From Ewingella americana ATCC 33852 (GTDB lineage: Bacteria; Pseudomonadota; Gammaproteobacteria; Enterobacterales; Enterobacteriaceae), in contig NZ_JMPJ01000065.1 of assembly GCF_000735345.1 (NCBI RefSeq), positions 186,001-250,000 of the forward strand: DNA of 64,000 nt, read 5' to 3'. Positions 22,737 through 32,324 of the stretch are shown here, piece by piece. The notes below the pieces were generated by a model. It did no database searches. It was not told the origin of the DNA and saw only the letters and a list, made by a program, of their open reading frames with translations. A program made the translations under genes and the position numbers. Within the stretch, counting starts at the first letter, position 1. The number at the start of each line of letters is the position of its first letter.

Positions 22737-23636
22737 CTAATAACGAGGTTCGATCTCGCCTCGTTCAACGGCCTGCTGATGGTTCAACAGGGCAAAAGTG
22801 TCCACCAAGGTGGTGAGCAATCGCAGGATCGGCGCATTGTCTTTTCTCACCAAAATCACCGCTTCTGACGCCTGCTGATAGCGCGGATCGCCGGTCAGCG
22901 GGTGGGCTTCAAGCATTGGGTTTGGCTTGGCATTGCTCACGTTCCAAATCGCGGCATCAATCATGTTGTTTTCAATATGGCGCAAACATTCGCTATAAGG
23001 CGTCTCAACCCACTCCACCTCTTTGCCAGCAAAAGCGATGTCATTGAGCAGGCGCTGATCAGGGGAGCTAGGGTCAAAGCCCACGCGGCGAATTTCGCCC
23101 GATGCGCCTTGGCGGCAAATAAGCTGGTGACCATCGACATAAGAGCGCGGGCCAAGATTCACCGCTGTCACCACTTTGCCTTGCTCGATATAGCTGTCAG
23201 CCGCCAGACGGGAAACCACGGCGATATCGTAAATACCTTCAATCAGGCAGTTGATACGCACTTCGGCACCGCGCATGTGGGCAAAAAACAGCGGCAAGGT
23301 GGTGAACTGCGACCTCAGGCCACTGGCCAGCCCTTCATATAATTTGGTGTACGGCAGCGGCATGGCGCAAACCAGATTGCCTAAATCCGCCTGCTGCAAC
23401 AGCTTGGACATATCCAGTTCTTTGAGGATAGTGCCGTTACGCCCGCGACGTTCGAGCTTGATTGAATCGTTGGCTTCCAGCGTTTTCAGCGCGTTCTGGA
23501 CCACTCCGACTGATAGCGAGAATTCATCCGACATCTCATCAATAGTTCTAAGACGCTCGCCTCCTTTCATAACCAGCAGATATCTGGCGAGGCTAACGAG
23601 GGCAATACCTTCTTTCTTGATGAATGTCATACTCAT
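22737..23636 (-). CDS. yhfZ: YhfZ, transcriptional regulator of the yhf operon
   Basis: A 299-residue DNA-binding protein. Residues about 15-70 form a GntR-like winged helix (RTIDEMSDEFSLSVGVVQNA, with the wing RRGRNGT). The C-terminal part (about 80-290) looks like a periplasmic-binding-protein-type ligand domain as in the YhfZ family. It is the first gene of the yhfZYXW-php-yhfUT transcription unit and presumably controls it. The ATG at 23634-23636 is used; a second Met two codons later is equally possible. The promoter must lie in the 130-bp AT-rich gap to the speB terminator. Confidence 0.88.
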   Translation of the reverse strand: MSMTFIKKEGIALVSLARYLLVMKGGERLRTIDEMSDEFSLSVGVVQNALKTLEANDSIKLERRGRNGTILKELDMSKLLQQADLGNLVCAMPLPYTKLYEGLASGLRSQFTTLPLFFAHMRGAEVRINCLIEGIYDIAVVSRLAADSYIEQGKVVTAVNLGPRSYVDGHQLICRQGASGEIRRVGFDPSSPDQRLLNDIAFAGKEVEWVETPYSECLRHIENNMIDAAIWNVSNAKPNPMLEAHPLTGDPRYQQASEAVILVRKDNAPILRLLTTLVDTFALLNHQQAVERGEIEPRY

Positions 23637-23769
23637 TTTGGCAATTTCCGCGGCGCACTAGAGAAGGTCGAAAATAACATAAAAATCTTCAACAATTTGA
23701 TGATTTAAATATTCATTTATTTGAAGGTATTTATCAAAGAGGAAAAACTTATAGTGAGGCGGAGATCAC

Positions 23770-23800
23770 AAATAAAAAAAGCCCGGTAAAGGCCGGGCTT
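23770..23800 (-). terminator. Rho-independent terminator of speB
   Basis: Minus strand AAGCCCGGCC-TTTA-CCGGGCTTTTTTT about 45 bp after the speB stop. It separates speB from the yhf operon promoter region. Confidence 0.92.
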
Positions 23801-23844
23801 AAGAAGCACTTAATTTGCAACAGGTTAGCTTAAAGGTTAAACCC

Positions 23845-24768
23845 TTAAGCTTTTTTAGCAGCCTGAACGTGCAACATTTCTAACGCCAAAGTGGCGGCTG
23901 CCAGCGCGGTGATTTCAGACTGGTCGTAAGCCGGAGCAATCTCAACGATGTCCATGCCGACGATATCCAGATCCAAATCTTTCAGGCCGCGAACCAGTTT
24001 CAGCGCGCGATCTGACGTCAGACCGCCAATCACCGGGGTGCCAGTGCCTGGAGCATGTGCCGGATCCAGACAGTCGATGTCGAAGCTCAGGTAAACCGGC
24101 AGATCGCCAACGATCTGCTTAACCTGCGCCAAAATATCGTCAACGGTGCGATCGTTAACCTGCGCCGCGTCGAGCACGGTGAAGCCCAGATCCTTGTCGA
24201 ACTCAGTACGAATACCGATCTGCACCGAGTGGTTTGGATCGATCAGACCTTCGTTCGGCGCATGGAAGAACATGGTGCCGTGGTCGAATTTGCTGCCGTT
24301 AGAGTAGGTGTCGGTGTGGGCGTCGAAATGCACCAGCGCCATTTTACCGAAGTGCTTCGCGTGAGCGCGCAGCAGTGGCAGAGTCACGAAGTGGTCGCCG
24401 CCGAAAGAGAGCATGCGCTTGCCTGAAGCCAGCACTTTCTCGGCGTGCTGTTGCAGCTTGTCGGTCAGGTCCTGTGCATCACCAAAGTTGAACACCACGT
24501 CGCCGCAGTCGATCACTTTCAGACGGTCACGCAGGTCGAAATCCCACGGCCAGCGTTTGCCTTCCCATGCCAGATTCACAGAAACCTGACGGATTGCCGC
24601 CGGGCCCAGACGTGCGCCAGAACGACCAGAAGTCGCCATGTCGAAAGGAATACCGGTGATAACCCAATCAGCATCGGCTTCATAAGGTTGGAAATTCAGT
24701 GGGAAGCGCAGGAAACCAAACGCGTTGGAAACCAAGGAGTTATCAGGTTGATGACCTAAAGTGCTCAT
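23845..24768 (-). CDS. speB: Agmatinase
   Basis: Mn-dependent ureohydrolase converting agmatine to putrescine and urea. The 307 residues (306 in E. coli) include the metal motifs [22 protein letters not shown] and [20 protein letters not shown]. These are the full set of arginase-family ligands. It lies downstream of speA, whose product it uses, but a strong terminator between them suggests partly separate transcription. ATG with a short ribosome binding site (GAGG-like) upstream. Confidence 0.97.
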   Translation of the reverse strand: MSTLGHQPDNSLVSNAFGFLRFPLNFQPYEADADWVITGIPFDMATSGRSGARLGPAAIRQVSVNLAWEGKRWPWDFDLRDRLKVIDCGDVVFNFGDAQDLTDKLQQHAEKVLASGKRMLSFGGDHFVTLPLLRAHAKHFGKMALVHFDAHTDTYSNGSKFDHGTMFFHAPNEGLIDPNHSVQIGIRTEFDKDLGFTVLDAAQVNDRTVDDILAQVKQIVGDLPVYLSFDIDCLDPAHAPGTGTPVIGGLTSDRALKLVRGLKDLDLDIVGMDIVEIAPAYDQSEITALAAATLALEMLHVQAAKKA

Positions 24769-24831
24769 TAAACAGTCCTCTTATGCAACGCCGCAGGGCG
24801 GCAGCCATGACGGAGTGGTGAAGTATAGATG

Positions 24832-24875
24832 AAAAAAAATCCCCACCGCGTCGTTTACCCGACGAGGAAGGGATC
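24832..24875 (-). terminator. Rho-independent terminator between speA and speB
   Basis: Minus strand: an ATCCC stem arm with an inner CGTCG/CGACG pair and GGGGAT, then eight T. It sits between the speA stop and the speB start. A second smaller hairpin (TTCCGGCTT/AAGCCGGAA) without a T run overlaps 24919-24943. Confidence 0.85.
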
Positions 24876-24953
24876 TTCAGAGTCAATATGTCTTGCTAAT
24901 GGCGCGGATTTTACCCTATTCCGGCTTACCTTCAAGCCGGAATATCAGCCGCC

Positions 24954-26936
24954 TTACTCGTCTTCTTCCAGATAGGTGTAACCGTACAGGCCGGATTCAA
25001 ACTCTTCGACGAACTGCGCCTGAAGAGCTTCATCCAGATCGGTCTCTTTAACCTGATCACGGAAGCGAGTGAGCAGCACATTCGGATCCAGCTGCACGTA
25101 TTCCAGCATGTCAGCCACGGTGTCACCGTCGTCTGACTGCTGAACTTCAATGCTGCCATCAGGGAAGACAAACACGTCAACCGCGGCGGTGTCGCCGAAC
25201 AGGTTGTGCATGTTGCCCAAGATTTCCTGATAAGCGCCGACCATGAAGAAGCCCAGCACTGGCGGGTTCTCTGGGTCATACGGCGGCATTGGCATGGTGG
25301 TCGCCACGCCGTCACCGTCGATGTAATGGTCGATGGTGCCGTCGGAGTCACAGGTGATGTCGAGCAGCACGGCGCGACCTACCGGCGGTTTGTCCAACCC
25401 TTCCAGCGGCAGAACCGGGAACAGCTGATCGATACCCCACGCGTCCGGCATGGACTGGAACAGCGAGAAGTTTACGTAAAGTTTGTCCGCCATGCGCTCT
25501 TGCAGCTCGTCAATGATCGGACGGTGCGCGCGGTTGCTCGGATCCAGCTGATCCTGAATCATGTTGCAGATATTCAGATAGATATCTTCCGCCCAGGCGC
25601 GCTGAGTCAGATCCAAAATCCCGTGCGCGTACTGGCTATGGACATCATGCAGGTCCATCTGGCTGTCGTGCAGCCATTCGCGCAGCGAGCGGCGGTTTTC
25701 CGGATCATGCATCTCATTCCACGTGTCCCACATGCTGCTCAGAGCACGCGGCGCGTCGTCAGCCGGAGCTACCGGATCACGGAACTCGTTACGCTCAACG
25801 CCAATCACGTTGGACACCAGCACGGTGTGGTGCGCAGTAACCGCGCGGCCAGACTCGGTGATCACCGTCGGGTGCGGCAAGCCGTGCTCATTACAGGCGT
25901 CGCCGATGCCCCAAATCACGTTGTTGGCGTATTCATTCAGGCCATAGTTGACCGAGCAATCTGACTGGGAGCGCGTCCCTTCATAGTCAACGCCCAAGCC
26001 GCCGCCCACGTCGAAGCACTGAATGTTGACGCCGAGCTTGTGCAGCTCAACATAGAAGCGGGCAGATTCACGCACGCCAGTTGAAATATCACGGATGTTC
26101 GCCAGCTGAGAACCCAAGTGGAAGTGCAGCAGTTGCAGGCTTTCCAGACGGCCAGCTTCACGCAGCATTTCAACCAATTGCAGAACCTGAGAAGCTGCCA
26201 GACCGAATTTAGACTTCTCGCCGCCGCTCGATTGCCATTTGCCGGAACCCTGCGAAGAAAGACGCGCACGCACGCCAAGACGTGGGATCACGTTCAGGCG
26301 TTCGGCTTCTTCCAACACCAGCTTAATCTCAGTCATCTTTTCGATAACCAAGTAAACCTTGTGGCCCAGCTTCTCGCCAATCAGCGCCAGACGAATGTAT
26401 TCACGGTCTTTATAGCCGTTACAGACGATAACCGAACGGGTCATGCCCGCGTGGGCCAGAACAGCCATCAGCTCGGCTTTAGAACCAGCTTCCAGACCCA
26501 GTGGCTCACCGGATTCAACCAGTGATTCAATTACGCGGCGGTGCTGGTTGACCTTAATTGGGTAAACCAGGAAGTAATCACCCTCATAGCCGAAAGATTG
26601 ACGGGCGCGTTTGAACGCGGCGTTAATCGAGCGCAGACGGTGTTGCAAAATTTGTGGGAAACAGAACAGCGCTGGCAGACGTTGGCCGTCCTGCTCGCGC
26701 ATGTCTTTTACCAGCTTAGCCAAATCCACGCGGGCAGACGGGACATCTGGATCCGGGCAGACGCTGATGTGGCCCAGCTCGTTGACGTCATAATAATTGT
26801 TACCCCAATAGGCAACGTTGTAAGTGCGCAGCATTTTGCTGGCATCACGATCGTTCACGGCAACCTCCTGCATGGAGCGCAAAGAAACAGAATCGCCCGC
26901 ATGTGACGGACGGTGGGACTGGATGTCATCAGACAT
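24954..26936 (-). CDS. speA: Biosynthetic arginine decarboxylase
   Basis: PLP enzyme that decarboxylates arginine to agmatine, the first step to putrescine. With the ATG at 26934-26936 the protein has 660 residues (658 in E. coli) and begins MSDDIQS. A frame extension to 26966 exists but AGAGGA sits right before the inner ATG and homologues start there. The PLP lysine is in [17 protein letters not shown], the glycine loop in [13 protein letters not shown], and the substrate/PLP motif in [15 protein letters not shown]. Upstream the 47-codon yqgB-like ORF overlaps the first codons. Confidence 0.97.
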   Translation of the reverse strand: MSDDIQSHRPSHAGDSVSLRSMQEVAVNDRDASKMLRTYNVAYWGNNYYDVNELGHISVCPDPDVPSARVDLAKLVKDMREQDGQRLPALFCFPQILQHRLRSINAAFKRARQSFGYEGDYFLVYPIKVNQHRRVIESLVESGEPLGLEAGSKAELMAVLAHAGMTRSVIVCNGYKDREYIRLALIGEKLGHKVYLVIEKMTEIKLVLEEAERLNVIPRLGVRARLSSQGSGKWQSSGGEKSKFGLAASQVLQLVEMLREAGRLESLQLLHFHLGSQLANIRDISTGVRESARFYVELHKLGVNIQCFDVGGGLGVDYEGTRSQSDCSVNYGLNEYANNVIWGIGDACNEHGLPHPTVITESGRAVTAHHTVLVSNVIGVERNEFRDPVAPADDAPRALSSMWDTWNEMHDPENRRSLREWLHDSQMDLHDVHSQYAHGILDLTQRAWAEDIYLNICNMIQDQLDPSNRAHRPIIDELQERMADKLYVNFSLFQSMPDAWGIDQLFPVLPLEGLDKPPVGRAVLLDITCDSDGTIDHYIDGDGVATTMPMPPYDPENPPVLGFFMVGAYQEILGNMHNLFGDTAAVDVFVFPDGSIEVQQSDDGDTVADMLEYVQLDPNVLLTRFRDQVKETDLDEALQAQFVEEFESGLYGYTYLEEDE

Positions 26937-27072
26937 AAGTAAATCCTCTTGTAACACTGACCACATCGCCAGCCACTATCGCAGTAACAACAAGTGAGAA
27001 CAACCCAAACAGCGGGCTTTGCGACAGGAGAAACCCCTGCAAAGCCGCGTTCGCAAACTGTTTATCACTCAT
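26929..27072 (-). CDS. yqgB: YqgB-like small protein upstream of speA
   Basis: A 47-codon ORF beginning [14 protein letters not shown] whose TGA overlaps the first three codons of speA in another frame, suggesting coupling. Position and a moderate ungapped match (LL-x-GL-x-S-x-AIV pattern) to what I remember of E. coli YqgB, the small acid-stress protein encoded just before speA, support it. A TATAAT box lies at 27076-27081, which would place the transcript start almost at the ATG. If that is the only promoter the ORF would be leaderless. It is hydrophobic in the middle. Treat as probable, not proven. Confidence 0.5.
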   Translation of the reverse strand: MSDKQFANAALQGFLLSQSPLFGLFSLVVTAIVAGDVVSVTRGFTYV

Positions 27073-27857
27073 ATGATTATAGAATTCTTTTGCTTGTAAA
27101 CATGATGCCGGACTCCGGTGAACGAGTCAGAACCCACCCATAGGGCTATCGCCCCTAAATGGCGGGCTACGTCAGTTTTAACGGGAGAGATGGTATTAAC
27201 CGGCCCGATGTAGCTGAGTAGCGCTCAGAAATGTTGGACTGAGCTGTCTATAGTCAGGCTGTCTAAACGCTGCCGAATGACGGACCAGCTGTTTATAACA
27301 TCGGATAGATGACAGAAATTTTTCAGAAAGGAGTGCAGCAGCAATTAAACCGGCCTGCTGGGGATGCTGTAGAAATGTTACAAACGGTAAAAAGTGGGTC
27401 ATTAATCTAACCACCTCCACACGTGCCACGCATCACCGGCGGGCAGTCTTGCTAAGAAACAGTAAACACTGGAATACGCTGGATGAATGAAACATTCAGG
27501 GCGCGGGCCGTTATACCTACAACCCGCTGTAATTGCAAAATGAAATTGCGTAGAGGATTGTTTCGATCCGTGAATGTCACGCAAAAGCCGCACATAATGG
27601 CTACTTCTATCACAAAAATGACTGGCTTTTGTAACAGCTGCTATCCTAAAATAGCCGTCCAGATGTTAATCCGTCTATATCCTTCTTAGGGACTTTTCTT
27701 ACTCGATGTTGCGGATTAACTGTCAAACTGCTGAAGGTCTTTGCCTTGTGGGGACGTGCAGGATGCATTCGACGATATAAGAGCCGGACTCTTTATCTGC
27801 CGTGTTCCCATCGCTATGCAGTGATTTCTAACCCGTCGTATGAAGGTAAAGAAGATA
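27073..27857 (+). promoter_or_regulatory. speA-metK divergent region with candidate MetJ boxes
   Basis: A non-coding stretch of about 790 bp between divergent transcripts. Three contiguous 8-mers at 27653-27676 (AGCCGTCC, AGATGTTA, ATCCGTCT) match the MetJ met-box AGACGTCT at 6, 5 and 6 of 8 positions and lie about 180 bp before metK, fitting MetJ-SAM repression. The metK leader would be long. The short ORFs in the rest of the gap (27196-27690, both strands) have no recognisable similarity or ribosome binding sites. Nothing else is evident. Confidence 0.5.
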
Positions 27858-29009
27858 ATGGCTAAACACCTCTTTACGTCCGAATCTGTTTCAGAAGGAC
27901 ATCCAGATAAAATCGCAGACCAAATCTCCGATGCCGTCCTCGACGCGATTTTAGAGCAAGACCCAAAAGCACGCGTGGCGTGTGAGACTTACGTTAAAAC
28001 CGGCATGGTATTAGTAGGTGGCGAAATCACCACCACCGCCTGGGTAGACGTAGAAGAAATTACTCGTCAGACCATCCGCGAGATTGGTTACGTCAATTCC
28101 GAAATGGGCTTTGACGCCAACTCTTGTGCCGTTCTGAGCGCTATCGGTAAGCAATCTCCTGATATTAATCAGGGTGTTGACCGTTCTGATCCGCTGGAAC
28201 AAGGCGCAGGTGACCAAGGTCTGATGTTTGGTTATGCGACCAATGAAACTGACGTGCTGATGCCAGCACCAGTGACTTACGCACACCGTCTGGTTCAGCG
28301 TCAGGCTGAAGTTCGCAAAGCTGGCACCCTGCCATGGCTGCGCCCGGATGCGAAAAGCCAGGTTACTTTCCAGTATGACGAAGGCAAAATCGTCGGGATC
28401 GACGCCGTTGTACTGTCGACTCAGCACTCTGAAGACATTGCGCTGAAAGACCTGCAAGAAGCCGTGATGGAAGAGATCATCAAGCCAGTTCTGCCAGCAG
28501 AATGGCTGAACGCCAGCACCAAATATCACATCAACCCAACTGGCCGCTTTGTTATCGGTGGACCAATGGGCGACTGTGGTCTGACTGGCCGTAAAATCAT
28601 CGTTGATACCTACGGCGGCATGGCACGTCACGGCGGCGGTGCGTTCTCTGGTAAAGACCCATCCAAAGTTGACCGTTCTGCGGCCTACGCTGCGCGTTAC
28701 GTTGCGAAAAACATCGTGGCAGCAGGTCTGGCAGACCGTTGTGAGATCCAAGTTTCTTACGCTATCGGCGTAGCAGAACCAACCTCAATCATGGTTGAAA
28801 CCTTCGGTACGGGTAAAGTTTCCAACGAGCAGTTAACCCTGCTGGTACGTGAATTCTTCGACCTGCGCCCATACGGTTTGATCCAGATGATGGACCTGCT
28901 GCACCCAATCTATAAAGAAACTGCAGCTTACGGCCACTTCGGTCGCGAGCACTTCCCTTGGGAAAAAACGGACAAGGCAGCGCAACTGCGCGAAGCCGCC
29001 AACCTGTAA
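27858..29009 (+). CDS. metK: S-adenosylmethionine synthetase
   Basis: Makes SAM from methionine and ATP; essential. From the ATG at 27858 the protein has 383 residues and begins [20 protein letters not shown], like E. coli MetK (384). Family signatures are [12 protein letters not shown] (nucleotide binding) and [19 protein letters not shown] (phosphate loop), with [20 protein letters not shown] between them. An upstream in-frame ATG at 27840 would add six residues and is less likely. SAM made here is the precursor of aminopropyl groups for spermidine, linking it with the neighbouring spe genes. Confidence 0.97.
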   Translation: MAKHLFTSESVSEGHPDKIADQISDAVLDAILEQDPKARVACETYVKTGMVLVGGEITTTAWVDVEEITRQTIREIGYVNSEMGFDANSCAVLSAIGKQSPDINQGVDRSDPLEQGAGDQGLMFGYATNETDVLMPAPVTYAHRLVQRQAEVRKAGTLPWLRPDAKSQVTFQYDEGKIVGIDAVVLSTQHSEDIALKDLQEAVMEEIIKPVLPAEWLNASTKYHINPTGRFVIGGPMGDCGLTGRKIIVDTYGGMARHGGGAFSGKDPSKVDRSAAYAARYVAKNIVAAGLADRCEIQVSYAIGVAEPTSIMVETFGTGKVSNEQLTLLVREFFDLRPYGLIQMMDLLHPIYKETAAYGHFGREHFPWEKTDKAAQLREAANL

Positions 29010-29031
29010 TCGCCCTCTCATTACAGATTGC

Positions 29032-29066
29032 AAAAAGCCCGGTGTTAACGCACCGGGCTTTTTTTT
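29032..29066 (+). terminator. Rho-independent terminator of metK
   Basis: AAAAAGCCCGGTG-TTAACG-CACCGGGCTTTTTTTT immediately after metK, a strong GC stem with an eight-T tail. Confidence 0.95.
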
Positions 29067-29182
29067 GGCTCATTTGCTTCGCCCCCGGCGAGTCATCGCC
29101 CTCCCGGTATATAAGCGGACTAAGCGTTAGCGACTACACTGAAAAGCAGAAAGCGGGGCAGTGGGCGAAAACAACAATCAAA

Positions 29183-29198
29183 GTGGAAACGATTACAA
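29183..29198 (+). promoter_or_regulatory. Distal GalR/GalS operator of galP
   Basis: GTGGAAACGATTACAA matches the gal operator consensus GTGNAANCGNTTNCAC at all but the last defined base. It lies 184 bp upstream of the second operator, far enough to allow repressor looping. Confidence 0.75.
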
Positions 29199-29366
29199 AC
29201 TATAATTACTTTACAATCATGTAATTAAAGATAAAATCAGCGACCTTTAAACCAATACTGATTGATTAAAGTCAAAGAATTCCGTATTACTCTTCATCGC
29301 AAACCCTTTCCCCTGCATTGCTCCTCGCCAAAGCTTCACGAACCTGATGTGCAATTGATTCGATAA

Positions 29367-29382
29367 GTGTAAACGATTACAA
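29367..29382 (+). promoter_or_regulatory. Proximal GalR/GalS operator of galP
   Basis: GTGTAAACGATTACAA, a near-perfect gal operator half-palindrome, about 85 bp before the galP start. It directly adjoins the CRP site at 29386-29401. Confidence 0.8.
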
Positions 29383-29385
29383 CGC

Positions 29386-29401
29386 TGTGATCTGGCTCAC
29401 T
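29386..29401 (+). promoter_or_regulatory. CRP site of galP
   Basis: TGTGA-TCTGGC-TCACT, five of five and four of five matches to the two CRP half-sites. It lies four bases from the proximal gal operator, so cAMP-CRP activation and Gal repression would compete, as known for galP of E. coli. Confidence 0.8.
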
Positions 29402-29465
29402 TTATGCGTGGGCAAGGGTAAATAACATAACAAGCTAAGCATTATTGCTATCTTTTGGAGGCAGT

Positions 29466-30860
29466 ATGAGTAACTCAACGTCTAGCAAAGGAAAACGCTC
29501 GAATAAAAGCGTGACCTTCTTTGTCTGTTTTCTCGCTGCACTAGCGGGCCTGCTGTTTGGCCTTGATATCGGGGTCATCGCTGGCGCTCTTCCCTTCATC
29601 AGTCATGAATTCCAGATAACCAGCCACCAGCAAGAGTGGGTGGTCAGCTCGATGATGTTCGGTGCCGCCGTCGGCGCTATCGGCAGTGGCTGGCTTAACT
29701 TCCGCCTTGGTCGTAAATTCAGCCTGATGATTGGCGCCGTGCTGTTCGTGGTCGGCTCCCTGTGCTCTGCCTTCGCGCCCAACGCCGAAGTGCTGATTGT
29801 GGCACGCGTGCTACTGGGTCTGGCAGTAGGTATCGCCTCCTACACCGCGCCAATTTACCTGTCCGAAATCGCACCCGAGAAAATCCGCGGCAGCATGATT
29901 TCCATGTACCAGTTGATGATCACCATCGGTATCTTGGCGGCCTACCTGTCTGACACCGCCTTCAGTTACACCGGCGCATGGCGCTGGATGCTGGGTGTGA
30001 TCACCATCCCTGCCCTGCTGCTGTTGATTGGCGTGTTCTTCCTGCCAGATAGCCCACGCTGGCTGGCGGCGCGTGGCGATGACAACAAGGCGCGACGCGT
30101 GCTGGAAAGACTGCGTGATAGCAGTGCTCAGGCGAAAAACGAGCTGGATGAAATTCGCGAAAGCCTGAAAATCAAACAGAGTGGCTGGGGCCTGTTCACC
30201 AGCAACAAGAACTTCCGCCGCGCGGTGTTCCTCGGCATCCTGTTGCAAGTAATGCAGCAGTTCACCGGGATGAACGTCATCATGTACTACGCGCCAAAAA
30301 TCTTCGGGATTGCCGGCTTTGCCAGCACCTCTCAACAGATGTGGGGCACGGTGATCGTCGGTCTGGTTAACGTTCTTGCCACCTTTATCGCCATTGGTCT
30401 GGTTGACCGCTGGGGCCGTAAACCTACGCTGAAACTCGGCTTCTTGGTGATGGCGCTGGGCATGGGTATCCTCGGCACCATGCTGCATATCGGCGTGGAA
30501 TCGGACGCGGCGAAATACTTCTCCATCGCCATGCTGCTGATGTTTATCGTCGGTTTCGCCATGAGCGCCGGTCCGCTGATTTGGGTGCTGTGCTCTGAAA
30601 TCCAGCCGCTGCGCGGTCGTGATTTTGGTATCACCGTTTCCACTGCCACCAACTGGATTGCCAACATGATTGTCGGCGCTACCTTCCTGACCATGCTGGA
30701 CAGCCTCGGCAACGCCAATACCTTCTGGGTATACGCCGCACTGAACGTGGTGTTCATCTTCATCACCATTGCGTTGATTCCTGAAACCAAAAACGTTTCT
30801 CTGGAACACATCGAACGCAACCTGATGAAAGGCGAAGCGCTGCGCGACATCGGTAAATAA
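29466..30860 (+). CDS. galP: Galactose/proton symporter GalP
   Basis: Sugar-porter-family MFS permease with twelve membrane segments, 464 residues, exactly the E. coli length. The start ATG at 29466 follows GGAGG; an extension to 29445 is not needed. Diagnostic motifs are [20 protein letters not shown] (helix 1), the sugar-porter RWMLG and [12 protein letters not shown] motifs, [20 protein letters not shown] (helix 7, sugar contact QQ) and VPETK-like [13 protein letters not shown] near the end. Two gal operators and a CRP site upstream confirm the galactose role. Confidence 0.96.
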   Translation: MSNSTSSKGKRSNKSVTFFVCFLAALAGLLFGLDIGVIAGALPFISHEFQITSHQQEWVVSSMMFGAAVGAIGSGWLNFRLGRKFSLMIGAVLFVVGSLCSAFAPNAEVLIVARVLLGLAVGIASYTAPIYLSEIAPEKIRGSMISMYQLMITIGILAAYLSDTAFSYTGAWRWMLGVITIPALLLLIGVFFLPDSPRWLAARGDDNKARRVLERLRDSSAQAKNELDEIRESLKIKQSGWGLFTSNKNFRRAVFLGILLQVMQQFTGMNVIMYYAPKIFGIAGFASTSQQMWGTVIVGLVNVLATFIAIGLVDRWGRKPTLKLGFLVMALGMGILGTMLHIGVESDAAKYFSIAMLLMFIVGFAMSAGPLIWVLCSEIQPLRGRDFGITVSTATNWIANMIVGATFLTMLDSLGNANTFWVYAALNVVFIFITIALIPETKNVSLEHIERNLMKGEALRDIGK

Positions 30861-30871
30861 GCCACAAAACG

Positions 30872-30899
30872 GCTCCTCCCGCCCGTAGGGGGGAGCTTT
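30872..30899 (+). terminator. Possible terminator after galP
   Basis: GCTCCTCCC-GCCCGTA-GGGGGGAGC followed by only TTTC. GC-rich stem with a poor T tail, so it is a weak or Rho-assisted terminator. Confidence 0.5.
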
Positions 30900-30945
30900 C
30901 ACTAACTGTTTGCATCTCCCCTCGCCGCGATTTATTCTTCGCCTG

Positions 30946-31461
30946 ATGAAAAGCCCACGCCTCCCAATCGCCCTGCAACAGGCCGTCATGCGCTGCCTGC
31001 GGGAAAAACTCCAGCTCGCAAATGCCTATTTCGGTACTGACTATTCAGAGCCGGAAATCAGCTATCAACAGCGCGGCACCAGCGCGGGAAGCGCCTACCT
31101 GCAACACTGGCAAATCCGCCTCAACCCGATATTGCTGATCGAAAACCAGCAGCCCTTTGTCGATGAAGTGGTGCCACACGAATTGGCGCACCTGTTGGTT
31201 TACCGACGCTTTGGACGCGCCGCCGCGCCCCACGGCAAAGAGTGGCGCTGGATGATGGAGCAGGTGCTCGGCGTTTCTGCCAGCCGCACCCACAAGTTCG
31301 AAACCGCCTCGGTTCAAAGCAAAACCTACCCTTACCTCTGCGCCTGTCAGGAGCACCAACTGACGGTCCGACGCCACAACCGCGTCATGCGTAAAGAGGC
31401 GGAATATCGCTGCCGCCACTGCGGCGAACTGTTACGATTTCACGTCAAAGGAACGGGTTAA
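30946..31461 (+). CDS. sprT: SprT family zinc metalloprotein
   Basis: SprT-like protein of 171 residues with the Zn-protease signature HELAH at residues 78-82 ([14 protein letters not shown]). A C-terminal Zn ribbon is built by CACQEH and CRHCGELL. E. coli SprT affects bolA expression in stationary phase; relation to SPRTN suggests a protease of DNA-protein crosslinks, which is inference. The ATG before [15 protein letters not shown] matches E. coli; the frame can be extended upstream to 30910 without support. Conserved neighbour of galP and endA. Confidence 0.92.
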   Translation: MKSPRLPIALQQAVMRCLREKLQLANAYFGTDYSEPEISYQQRGTSAGSAYLQHWQIRLNPILLIENQQPFVDEVVPHELAHLLVYRRFGRAAAPHGKEWRWMMEQVLGVSASRTHKFETASVQSKTYPYLCACQEHQLTVRRHNRVMRKEAEYRCRHCGELLRFHVKGTG

Positions 31462-31574
31462 TCGTTTGATTATTAAACAATAAAATCAGCATTTCCTGAT
31501 TGTCAGCCCCGCCAGCTTTGGGTACCCTGCCCGCCTTTCGCATCAGATTGCTTCACACCAGGTTAATTAGAAAT

Positions 31575-32279
31575 ATGTCTCGCAAACTCATTGCCTCACT
31601 GGGGCTCGTCGCCCTATTCCTCCCTTTTCTCGCCGCCAGCAAGGGCATCAACAACTTCAGTCAGGCAAAGGCCGAGGCGGTAAAAATCAATCAGGGCGCG
31701 CCCACTTTTTACTGCGGCTGCGATATCAGTTGGCAAGGTAAGAAAGGTACGCCAGACCTGAAATCCTGCGGTTATCAGCCACGCAAGAATCAGTCTCGCG
31801 CCGAACGCATTGAATGGGAGCATGTGATGCCCGCGTGGCAATTCGGCCACTTACGCCAGTGCTGGCAGGACGGCGGGCGCAAAAGCTGCGCCAAAGACGC
31901 GGGCTATCGCCAAATCGAAACCGACCTGCATAACCTGCAACCGGCAATTGGCGAAGTGAATGGTGACCGCAATAACTTTATGTACAGCCAGTGGAACGGT
32001 GGCGAAGGCCAATACGGTCGCTGCGAGATGAAGGTGGATTTCAAAGCCAAGGCCGCCGAGCCGCCAGCCCGCGCCCGTGGTGCCATTGCCCGCACCTATT
32101 TTTATATGCGCGACCGATACCAGCTCAACTTATCGCGCCAGCAGACTCAGCTATTTACCGCGTGGAACAAGCAGTATCCGGTGACCTCGTGGGAATGCTT
32201 GCGCGATAATCGCATTGCACAAGTACAGGGAAATCATAATCCTTACGTGCAGCAGGCTTGCATGCAGCAAAAGGGCTAA
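31575..32279 (+). CDS. endA: Periplasmic endonuclease I
   Basis: Periplasmic DNase (double-strand-specific, inhibited by tRNA). The 234-residue product has a signal peptide ending near AASKG. The nuclease core includes [20 protein letters not shown] and [20 protein letters not shown] with the Mg-binding Asn, and has even numbers of cysteines for disulfides ([21 protein letters not shown]). The ATG at 31575 is used; the frame extends upstream to 31500 but without homology. The order sprT-endA-rsmE-gshB is the enterobacterial one. Confidence 0.96.
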   Translation: MSRKLIASLGLVALFLPFLAASKGINNFSQAKAEAVKINQGAPTFYCGCDISWQGKKGTPDLKSCGYQPRKNQSRAERIEWEHVMPAWQFGHLRQCWQDGGRKSCAKDAGYRQIETDLHNLQPAIGEVNGDRNNFMYSQWNGGEGQYGRCEMKVDFKAKAAEPPARARGAIARTYFYMRDRYQLNLSRQQTQLFTAWNKQYPVTSWECLRDNRIAQVQGNHNPYVQQACMQQKG

Positions 32280-32324
32280 CCTAAGATACCCACTTACCGA
32301 AGACTTTAAGGACAGCAGCCCGAC

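Noticed and set aside
25206-25964. 252-codon frame antisense to speA
   Set aside because: Antisense shadow of speA, no supporting start signal or family motif.
27196-27690. Small ORFs in the speA-metK gap
   Set aside because: No start signals, no recognisable similarity (including to E. coli yqgC/yqgD as far as I can judge), low complexity.
28011-28751. 246-codon frame antisense to metK
   Set aside because: Shadow of a highly conserved essential gene; no similarity to any family.
29811-30989. Long 392-codon frame antisense to galP
   Set aside because: Exact antisense of a conserved, GC-rich transporter gene; composition rich in His/Gln/Gly as expected for a codon shadow; no ribosome binding site.
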